Shown piece after piece: positions 1-5,700 of a stretch of DNA of 7,373 nt. The stretch covers positions 1 to 7,373 of the forward strand of contig JAHFSL010000117.1 of assembly GCA_023265785.1 (NCBI GenBank), in the 5' to 3' direction. Each line of letters begins with the position of its first letter. Within the stretch, counting starts at the first letter, position 1. The position numbers and the translations under genes are program-made. The stretch is from Candidatus Coatesiibacteriota bacterium. Lineage in GTDB: Bacteria > Oederibacteriota > CAKKQC01. The notes under the pieces were generated by a model. The model made no database searches. It was not told the origin of the DNA and was given only the letters and a program-made list of their open reading frames with translations.

Positions 1-279
1 GATGACTCGGGGAATCCACCGCTCCTTGCGCAACTGGGCATCGAAGAGAGCGAGCTCTCTCTTGGTCGGCAGGTTCCCGTTCAGCAGGAGATAGGCGGTT
101 TCCTCGAAGGTGGAGTGCTGGGACAGCGTTTCGATGGTGTACCCGCGGTAGACGATCTTGCCGCGGATGCCCTCCACCTCGCTGACCTTCGTGTCCGCGA
201 TATAGACCTCGCGCAGGCCGATGTTCTTGACATTGACGGGACCGGCGGGTTGGGGCGGCGGCAGTTTCGTCTCGCTCAT
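1..279 (-). CDS. Citrate synthase / 2-methylcitrate synthase, N-terminal part (runs off the window)
   Basis: This is the first 93 codons of a citrate synthase family enzyme, which condenses an acyl-CoA with oxaloacetate in the cytoplasm (TCA or methylcitrate cycle). The reading frame is open from the ATG at 279 to the window edge. Residues 20-90 follow the family N-terminus: IGLREVYIADTKVSEVEG (residues 20-37), then GKIVYRGYTIETLSQHS, then FEETAYLLLNGNLPTKREL. The short N-terminus, without the extra beta domain of the E. coli hexameric type, points to the dimeric CitZ/PrpC-like type. The catalytic histidines and aspartate lie outside the window, so citrate and 2-methylcitrate synthase cannot be told apart. 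The first 17 residues are a Pro-rich lead-in. It is divergent from the ThuA-like gene. No Shine-Dalgarno is visible before the ATG, and a promoter sits unusually close to it. Confidence 0.9.
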   Translation of the reverse strand, partial: MSETKLPPPQPAGPVNVKNIGLREVYIADTKVSEVEGIRGKIVYRGYTIETLSQHSTFEETAYLLLNGNLPTKRELALFDAQLRKERWIPRVI

Positions 280-286
280 GGACCCG

Positions 287-315
287 ATAATAACAGAAGG
301 CATGGGGCGGTCCAA
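287..315 (-). promoter_or_regulatory. Sigma70-like promoter for the citrate synthase gene, probably leaderless
   Basis: On the minus strand, TTGGAC (310-315) and TATTAT (287-292) are separated by exactly 17 bases. The second box matches the -10 consensus at five of six positions, and the first keeps the TTG of the -35. Only seven bases separate the -10 box from the ATG at 279, so transcription would begin at or next to the start codon. This fits the missing Shine-Dalgarno. It lies in the 73-base divergent intergenic region (280-352), in which no other clear element is seen. The call rests on motif match only. Confidence 0.4.
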
Positions 316-341
316 TATGCGCGCCATCACCTTTGAGGGGT

Positions 342-345
342 AGGA
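342..345 (+). promoter_or_regulatory. Ribosome binding site of the ThuA-like gene
   Basis: AGGA lies seven bases before the ATG at 353, a normal spacing. It supports that start over the in-frame ATG codon for Met13, which would also cut off the conserved first beta strand. A GAGGGG at 335-340 is an alternative but sits 12 bases away. Confidence 0.5.
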
Positions 346-352
346 TCGGGGC

Positions 353-826
353 ATGGTCCGGGTGCTGGTCTGGGATGAGGGGGTCGAGATGGGACCGGCG
401 GTCGCCGCCGCCCTGAGCGGACTTCCGGGGGTGGCGATCACCCTGACCGGCCCCGCCGACCCAGACCAGGGGACCAGCCCGGCCGCGCTGGCTGAGGCCG
501 GGGTGGTGGTCTGGTGGGGGGGGGCGGTTACGGCGACCTCGCTGACGGACCGGGCGGCCCGCCGCGTCGTGGCGGCCGTGACAGACCGGGGGCTCGGATT
601 CCTGACCCTGTCCGTGGGGTTTCCGGGAAAGCCGGTCCGGATCCTGTTCGAGGGGGTGCCGCCCCCGGCACCGAAAGGCGAGGTGCGGGGGACGAGAGGC
701 AAGGGGCGGGTGTGCTGGATCGGGGACCTGTCCGCCAGCACGAAGATTTCCGCCCCAGGGAATGCGGGGCTTCTTCGATCGGCGGTCCTGTGGTGTGCTG
801 GGCTCGACGCCGCGCCGGTGGGCTGA
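353..826 (+). CDS. Small ThuA-like protein with a shortened domain
   Basis: The 157-residue product resembles ThuA-like proteins, a class I glutamine-amidotransferase-like fold linked to trehalose and sugar use, but only at the two ends of the domain. RVLVWDEG (residues 3-10) is the usual first strand. AEAGVVVWWGG (47-57) matches the strand where ThuA proteins usually read WWGH. Residues 82-100 align with the 'LHSGHFSKPFKRL' strand and helix. GKGRVCWIGD (116-125) followed by LLRSAVLWCAG (140-150) matches the C-terminal strand and helix. Full ThuA proteins are about 210-260 residues. Here the section between about residues 101 and 116, with its metal- or substrate-binding histidines, is missing, and the His after WWG is Gly. 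It is probably not a working ThuA enzyme; a binding or vestigial role is inference. No signal peptide or membrane segment is seen. It is divergent from citrate synthase and ends 12 bases from the convergent glycosyltransferase-like gene. A run of nine G (516-524) lies inside it. Confidence 0.7.
   Translation: MVRVLVWDEGVEMGPAVAAALSGLPGVAITLTGPADPDQGTSPAALAEAGVVVWWGGAVTATSLTDRAARRVVAAVTDRGLGFLTLSVGFPGKPVRILFEGVPPPAPKGEVRGTRGKGRVCWIGDLSASTKISAPGNAGLLRSAVLWCAGLDAAPVG
516..524 (+). repeat. Run of nine G inside the ThuA-like gene
   Basis: Nine consecutive G cover the end of a Trp codon and two Gly codons in the conserved WWGG segment. The reading frame is consistent with the ThuA family on both sides of the run, so it is not a visible frameshift here. 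Such tracts can slip in replication or be miscounted in sequencing. Confidence 0.9.
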
Positions 827-838
827 GGCATCATCCGG

Positions 839-3187
839 TCAGGGCCGGCTGGGAATCCTCGAAGTTGGCCTCCGGTAGTAGGAGTCGGGGGATAAGGCGG
901 CGGCACGCTGGCGATACGCCAGGGCGGCCCCGGCATGGCCCGCCTCCTCGGCCAACGCCGCGAGTTGCTCGAGCAGGGTCACGGAGCGCACGCCCGCCGC
1001 GTCCACGGATTCAAGGAGCCGACGGCATGCGGAGGGTGACAGCGCTGGGGCGAGCAGGGTGGCCCGGGCGTGCCGGAGCATGGCAAAATCGCCGGTGATC
1101 CGGGTCAGGGCATTCATGGAACGTTCCGCCTCCAGCCAGCGGCCGGCGGCGGCGAGGTGTTCAGGGACGACGAGCCAGCCCTCACATCCGGGAAGGACCA
1201 TGGTGGCTCGTGCGGGAGGTCCGCGCAGGCCCAATACGTAAAACCCGCCTTCGCGCAGATCAAGATAGGGGGGCTCGTACAGGAGATCGGCATGGCCGCG
1301 GAGCCAACCGGCCCACAGGCCCAGGGCTTGCGAGGGGAGCGCGAGCCGGGCCTGTCGCTCCCGGTAGTACACCGCGCTCACCCGGTTGTAGACGAGGTGG
1401 GTGGCGCCGGTTTGCCGCATGCGACAGGCCAGGCGGCGGGCATCACCGGATGCCGCCGCGGCGCGCAGGAAGACGGGGGACTCGATGATGGAGCTGCCGA
1501 ATACGGTGTGAGGCAGGGGATAGCTGCGGGGATCGCCGTAGACCAGGACCCGCGCGTCGGGGGGGAGGTTGGTTTCCATCCAGCGGCGGGCGTGCCCGAA
1601 CGCAGTGAGCCGCGATTCACGGAAAGCCTCGGGTTGGACCAGCGTCAGGGCAACCTGCCACCGTGCGGCGGCATCAGGACCCGCGGTGACCGCCCAGCGA
1701 ACGGATTCGAGCCCGATCGCCAGCGCCAGGGTGGCCGTGGCAAGTCGGCGGGAAGTTCCAGCCCGCTCCCGGGTCCAGAGCGCCAGAACGGCGCACGAAA
1801 ACGGGAGCGCGGGGAGCAGGTAGCGGTCGCGGGGAACGGCAACGGCCCACACGGCGGCTCCCAAGACGGCGGCCAGGCTCCAGCGGGCGCGCTCCCCGCC
1901 CCGGCCCAGGCCGAGGAGGACCGCCGGGAGAGCCAAGGCAGGAAGCAGGAGGCCTCCCTCACCTGTTGCCATCGTCCAGAGGGCAGCCAGCCGGCCCGCC
2001 AGGCCCGTGTAGGAGCCCCGGAGATAGCTTGTGGCGTCCCCCCGGAGCGCAGCGGCAGCCTCACGGGCGAGGACGGTCCCGCCGTTAAGCCAGGGGACCT
2101 CGATGGGAAAGAAGGGGTTGCCGAGAACCAGCGCGTTCCGTGCCATCCAGGGTGTGACGGGGAGGACCGCACCCGCGACAAACCACCGAACGGGGTTCCG
2201 ATGACGCCGGCCTGCGGGCCACCCGAGGATCAGGGCGGCGGCCAGAATGGAAGGAATGGTCGTGAGCTTCGTGGCCAACGCGCACCCTCCCAGGCATCCC
2301 GCCAGCGTGGCGCGTCCCGAACTGCGCCGCCGGCGGGCCTCAAGTGCGGTCCCGAATGATCCCACGGCGAACGCCATGGCGGCCGGGTCATTCGTGGCGG
2401 AGACCGCCATCATCAGGAGCGGGCAGGTTGCCAGGAGCAGAAGCGCTGCGGTGGTTCCGGGAGCACCTGGCCGGACGGTCAGGGATTCCCAGAGGAGCCC
2501 GGCGGACAGTATGATCGCCCCCGGTGTGAGCAGTTTGGCCGATGCTTCGCCCCCCAAGGTCAATGGCATGGCCGTCAAGTGCTCCCAGAGTGGCTGGAGG
2601 TGAAACGCGGCAAAGGGCAGGACGGGAAACTTCCCCAAGCGCCGGAGCGCCTCGGCCATGGGGAGGTGGTAGTACAGGGCATCGACACCCGTCTCAGGAG
2701 CGAGTGCGACGGTGACGAGCAGTCCGGCACCAATCATCCACCTGCCCGAAGAGCGCTGCCAGATCCGGTCACGACGTGGCACCCGGACGAGACGGTGGGC
2801 CCCCACCGTCGCGCCGATGAAACAGACCACGGCAACTACGGGCAGACGCGCGAGGCCCGTGAATGACAGTCCAAACATGATGAGTCCCAGCACGCCCGAT
2901 CCAAGGGCGAGGGTCGTGGGAAGTCCGGGACCACGACGGGGCAACATCCAGCGGCCACAACCTGCCCCAGCGCCGAGGCTGGCTGAGGCGACCATGAGGG
3001 TGATTGCCAGCGCCCATCCCTCGCGTGCCAGGAGCGAGAGATGGTCCGATCCCGTCAGCCTTGCCTCCATGAGGGCCGGGTCCAACCCCGGCGGGGAAAC
3101 CTCGTGGTGAACGAAAACCGTGCGAATGTATCCAGCGCCCACCAGGACGATCCAGGCGAGCCACGCGAACCTGCATGAGAGGCTCAC
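839..3187 (-). CDS. GT39/ArnT-like polytopic membrane glycosyltransferase with helical C-terminal tail
   Basis: This 782-residue integral membrane protein has the layout of the GT-C enzymes, which use polyprenyl-phosphate sugars at the outer face of the inner membrane. Hydrophobic segments begin at residues 8-24, 58-76, 92-130 and 150-163 and continue to about 500. Family-like motifs are VDALYYHLPMAEAL (168-181, first large loop), ATKLT (305-309), PWMARNALVLGNPFFP (346-361) and RDRYLLPALP (453-462). Residues about 505-655 form a soluble domain (LPPDARVLVYGD at 541-552, TGATHLVYN at 593-601). Residues 671-782 form an Ala-rich helical tail that looks TPR-like. No clear acidic pair is seen in the first loop, so sugar and acceptor are unknown and activity is unproven. 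The start is GTG, 21 bases after the batE stop and in the same frame. No Shine-Dalgarno is seen; the spacer is C-rich (CCCTCCCCC), which suggests reinitiation from batE. It is likely the last gene of the bat transcript. Confidence 0.75.
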   Translation of the reverse strand: MSLSCRFAWLAWIVLVGAGYIRTVFVHHEVSPPGLDPALMEARLTGSDHLSLLAREGWALAITLMVASASLGAGAGCGRWMLPRRGPGLPTTLALGSGVLGLIMFGLSFTGLARLPVVAVVCFIGATVGAHRLVRVPRRDRIWQRSSGRWMIGAGLLVTVALAPETGVDALYYHLPMAEALRRLGKFPVLPFAAFHLQPLWEHLTAMPLTLGGEASAKLLTPGAIILSAGLLWESLTVRPGAPGTTAALLLLATCPLLMMAVSATNDPAAMAFAVGSFGTALEARRRRSSGRATLAGCLGGCALATKLTTIPSILAAALILGWPAGRRHRNPVRWFVAGAVLPVTPWMARNALVLGNPFFPIEVPWLNGGTVLAREAAAALRGDATSYLRGSYTGLAGRLAALWTMATGEGGLLLPALALPAVLLGLGRGGERARWSLAAVLGAAVWAVAVPRDRYLLPALPFSCAVLALWTRERAGTSRRLATATLALAIGLESVRWAVTAGPDAAARWQVALTLVQPEAFRESRLTAFGHARRWMETNLPPDARVLVYGDPRSYPLPHTVFGSSIIESPVFLRAAAASGDARRLACRMRQTGATHLVYNRVSAVYYRERQARLALPSQALGLWAGWLRGHADLLYEPPYLDLREGGFYVLGLRGPPARATMVLPGCEGWLVVPEHLAAAGRWLEAERSMNALTRITGDFAMLRHARATLLAPALSPSACRRLLESVDAAGVRSVTLLEQLAALAEEAGHAGAALAYRQRAAALSPDSYYRRPTSRIPSRP

Positions 3188-3208
3188 GAGTGGGGGAGGG
3201 ACCGGACG

Positions 3209-3934
3209 CTAGAACTCGCCAATCGATTCGACGGGCACCCAGCCCTTGAGCGACCGGGCGGGCACGCCGATCTCGATCCACCCGGGGCGGCGGTTGACCA
3301 CAAGCACCCGGTGGCCGTCGGGGATCGTAAACCCGACGGGGAACTGATCTCCGGGGCCCGACCGGACTTCGACCTGGGGCACATCCACGACCCCCCGCGA
3401 CCGGGCGAGATCGGCCGTGCGCCAGGCCAGCCATCCGCCCAGGAGGGCCAGGGCGGGCAGGCCGCAGGTCAGCGCGACCCGCCAGCGGGCGGGGGGGAGG
3501 CCCCGCCAGAGCCCTGCGCCGCTCGCCGCACCCACCGCCCAGGCGAGTGCCGTCACCAGCCACCAGAGCTGGACGGGGGTCAGGAGGCGATCCAAGATGT
3601 CGCCCACCGGCAGGTCGTCATCCTGGGCCGCAGTGCGCGCCAGCGCGAGGTTGAACCGGATGTCCTCGTCACGCGGCGCCAGCCGGCGGGCCCGTTCCCA
3701 CCAGAGGACGGCCTGCCCCCGCCGGTTGAGCCGCCACCAGGTGTTGCCGAGGTTGTAACAGGCGGCGGCGCCGCCTTCGTCCACTGCCAGGAGCCGCTCG
3801 TACCGGGTCCGGGCTTCTGGCAGGCGGCCGGCTTCGTAGGCCTTGCCGGCCGCGGCGAATGAATCAGCCGCATTTCCACCGGGGGCGGCCCTGGGCCCGG
3901 CCAGCGCGAGGGTGGCCAGCAGGAGGGCGATCAT
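3209..3934 (-). CDS. batE: BatE: TPR protein with two membrane segments and a C-terminal SH3-like domain
   Basis: This 241-residue protein has the full BatE layout. A hydrophobic signal-like segment spans residues 1-13. Two TPR units lie at about 22-55 and 56-89, with the typical YNLGNTWW motif at 60-67. Two membrane segments follow at about 122-143 and 152-171. A bacterial SH3-like domain fills 181-241 (VEVRSGPGDQFPVGF at 188-202, GWIEIG at 218-223, GWVPVESIGEF at the end). In BatE proteins the TPR and SH3 parts are thought to act in the envelope as protein- or cell-wall-binding modules within the Bat assembly; no enzyme activity is expected. Its ATG overlaps the batD stop (ATGA), with GGAG eight bases upstream, so the two are translationally coupled. 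The next gene starts 21 bases after its TAG stop. Confidence 0.88.
   Translation of the reverse strand: MIALLLATLALAGPRAAPGGNAADSFAAAGKAYEAGRLPEARTRYERLLAVDEGGAAACYNLGNTWWRLNRRGQAVLWWERARRLAPRDEDIRFNLALARTAAQDDDLPVGDILDRLLTPVQLWWLVTALAWAVGAASGAGLWRGLPPARWRVALTCGLPALALLGGWLAWRTADLARSRGVVDVPQVEVRSGPGDQFPVGFTIPDGHRVLVVNRRPGWIEIGVPARSLKGWVPVESIGEF
3931..3934 (-). other. ATGA overlap joining batD to batE
   Basis: The TGA stop of batD (3931-3933) and the ATG of batE (3932-3934) share bases. A GGAG at 3943-3946 sits eight bases before the ATG, inside the end of batD. This is the standard signature of translational coupling and of equal production of the two partners. Confidence 0.9.
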
Positions 3935-5700
3935 GTCAGGGACTCCAGCTCCCGAACCAGCGCAAGCGACTCGTCAAGCCGGGCGACCGGATCAGTGGAC
4001 CCCGCTGCCTGGGGCGCATACCGGATCAGGTCAGCCTCCTCCCAGAGGGAGGTCAACCGGGCCAGCAGGGCGGGCTCAGCGCCGCGGACCGCGAGCCGCC
4101 GCTGGATTTCGGTGAGCGTCAGGCCGGACGGAGACACCCCCCAGCGGTCGCCAAGGTAATTGGCCAGCACCTCCTGCACAGCGGCCGCGATGGCCAGGGG
4201 ATCGGCGGCGTCCCGCCGTGGACGCGCCATCTTCAGGCGTGCCATCGCCGCCATCAGCGCGCCGCGGGCCCGGGCGCCAGCCGGATCCCGGGCCTGCCGC
4301 TCGCGCGCCCACGCCGCCGCCGATCCGGCCAGGACGAACCCCAAGGGCGCCACAAGCAGGGCCCAGGCTCCGGGACGGGTCCAAGGATCCGGTGCGGGAC
4401 GGCGCGGGTCCGGGGTGGCCTTCAGGAACCGGATGTCCTGCGTCAGGGTGCGCACGCCGGCGGCGGCGGGCATGCCGGCATCCGGCACGCCCCCGGCGGC
4501 GAGGGTCCCGGGAGCGCCGGGTTTCACGGCGAGCACCAGTCCGCCCGTCCGCAGGGCAAGGTACTTTCGGACCTCAGGATCGAAGACCGGATACACAATC
4601 GTGGGAATGGCGATTCTCCCGGACGTCTGCGGGATCAGCGTGGCCCGGAAGATCTTGGATCCCACAATGGCGTCCCCTTCATGATGGCTTTTCACATCGG
4701 TCAGGGTCTCGTACCGGCGGACCCCCGGGATCTCGGGCCAGACCGGTTCGCGCAGGGCCTTGACCAGCCCGCGTCCGGCGACCTCAAGGGTCAGCGTCAC
4801 CGGCCGGCCCACTTCAACGCTGGTGTGGTCCAGGGCGGCGGTCAGCCGGTACGATCCGACCGCCCCGGTAAATCCGGCCGGCCGGCCCTCCTCGGGCAGA
4901 GGCAGGATCGTGACCCGGACGGGCTCGGGCTGAAGGTTGTGGGTCCGGGCGCCACCGAAGAACATGGCAAAGGGGTCGCTGCCGCCCCCCTCGGCCACGG
5001 CGATCTGGATGGCGGGGCCGGTGATCGCAACCTCCCCGGGCGCCGTGGGGAACAGGGCGGTGCGGACCTCGGCGACGTTGTATTGGAGCCCCTGGTGGGG
5101 CGCCGTATACGATCGGGTTTCCAGGTCCTCGGCGACGAATCCCGGGAAGGTGGGGGTGCCCACGAACCGCGGCTGGGAGACCAGCTGGACCCGGTGGTGC
5201 AGACGCAGGCTGTAGACGACCTGTTCGCCGACATAGGCGCGCCGTTTGCTGGCGGCCGCGCTCACGAAGGCCCCGGGGGCGTCGTTTCCGGGCGCGCCCG
5301 GCTGGCCCGGCGCACCGGACGGGCCGCCCTTGACCACCGTGAGGCGGATCGGGTCGGTGGCATAGGCCTTGCCCTGCCAGGTGACGACAACGGACGGAAG
5401 GACCAGGGGGCCCGGGGTGTGTGCCACGGCCGTGTACTGATACGTGATTGAGGCGCTCACCGTTCCGTTCACCATGGTAATGTTCTGCGCCTGGCCGGCT
5501 GCGGCGAAGTCCAGGCCCGCCACCGGCGGGATGGTCGGCGCGGGGACGCTCTGGTCGCCGCCCGCGACATTCACGGTGAACCGGAACGGCTCACCCGCCA
5601 CCACCGTGGTGCGGTCCGGCCGGGCCGTCACCGCCAGATCCGCTCGCGCGGCCGGCACGGCCGCCGCCAGCATGAGCCATACCAATCCGGATCGGATCAC
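3931..5700 (-). CDS. batD: BatD: exported membrane-anchored protein with Ig-like domains
   Basis: The 589-residue product matches BatD, an envelope protein of the Bat (aerotolerance) operon. The frame is open further upstream, but the GTG at 5700 is the right start. It overlaps the previous stop (GTGA) and gives a clean signal peptide: IRS, a hydrophobic stretch, then AAARA-type cleavage after about residue 20 (PAARA/D). Residues 21-125 form the first beta domain (TVVAGEPFRFTVNV). A Gly/Pro linker follows at 126-143. More beta domains run from about 145 to 395, including the BatD-typical DPFAMFFGG (242-250) and the GFTGAVGSYRL start of the next domain (276-286). One membrane helix lies at about 445-466. 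A cytoplasmic Ala-rich helical region ends the protein (476-589), with GDRWGVSPSGLTLTEIQRRL near 517-536. The topology is periplasmic beta domains with a cytoplasmic tail. It presumably binds the VWA and TPR partners encoded beside it. Its molecular role is not established in the family. Confidence 0.9.
   Translation of the reverse strand: MIRSGLVWLMLAAAVPAARADLAVTARPDRTTVVAGEPFRFTVNVAGGDQSVPAPTIPPVAGLDFAAAGQAQNITMVNGTVSASITYQYTAVAHTPGPLVLPSVVVTWQGKAYATDPIRLTVVKGGPSGAPGQPGAPGNDAPGAFVSAAASKRRAYVGEQVVYSLRLHHRVQLVSQPRFVGTPTFPGFVAEDLETRSYTAPHQGLQYNVAEVRTALFPTAPGEVAITGPAIQIAVAEGGGSDPFAMFFGGARTHNLQPEPVRVTILPLPEEGRPAGFTGAVGSYRLTAALDHTSVEVGRPVTLTLEVAGRGLVKALREPVWPEIPGVRRYETLTDVKSHHEGDAIVGSKIFRATLIPQTSGRIAIPTIVYPVFDPEVRKYLALRTGGLVLAVKPGAPGTLAAGGVPDAGMPAAAGVRTLTQDIRFLKATPDPRRPAPDPWTRPGAWALLVAPLGFVLAGSAAAWARERQARDPAGARARGALMAAMARLKMARPRRDAADPLAIAAAVQEVLANYLGDRWGVSPSGLTLTEIQRRLAVRGAEPALLARLTSLWEEADLIRYAPQAAGSTDPVARLDESLALVRELESLT
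5281..5325 (-). repeat. Five collagen-like Gly-X-Y triplets in BatD
   Basis: Residues 126-140 of BatD read as five consecutive Gly-X-Y triplets (GPS GAP GQP GAP GND). They sit exactly between the first and second beta domains. The stretch is too short for a collagen triple helix on its own and is most simply a flexible, protease-resistant linker. Confidence 0.8.
5697..5700 (-). other. GTGA overlap joining the batB-batC gene to batD
   Basis: The TGA stop of the fused gene (5697-5699) overlaps the GTG start of batD (5698-5700). An AAGGA lies just before it, three bases from the GTG, which is closer than usual. Translation of batD therefore probably depends on ribosomes finishing the upstream gene. 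Confidence 0.85.

Noticed and set aside
341..346. TAGGAT as a -10 box for the ThuA-like gene
   Set aside because: No -35 match lies 16-18 bases upstream, and the same bases are better explained as the AGGA ribosome site seven bases from the ATG.
820..850. Intrinsic terminator between the convergent ThuA-like and glycosyltransferase genes
   Set aside because: The gap is only 12 bases, and I could find neither a stable GC hairpin nor a T-run on either strand.
514..1098. A 194-codon plus-strand frame overlapping the ThuA-like gene and running past its end
   Set aside because: It is Arg/Gly/Pro-rich without any recognisable motif. The overlapping frame at 353-826 carries the ThuA-like strands.
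1070..2359. A 429-codon plus-strand open frame opposite the glycosyltransferase gene
   Set aside because: It is low-complexity Gly/Arg/Pro-rich protein without motifs, fully antisense to a gene with family motifs.
3859..5451. A 530-codon plus-strand open frame opposite batD and batE
   Set aside because: It is antisense to two confidently recognised genes, is rich in Gly, Arg, Pro and His, and shows no domain. Long shadow frames are expected in GC-rich DNA.
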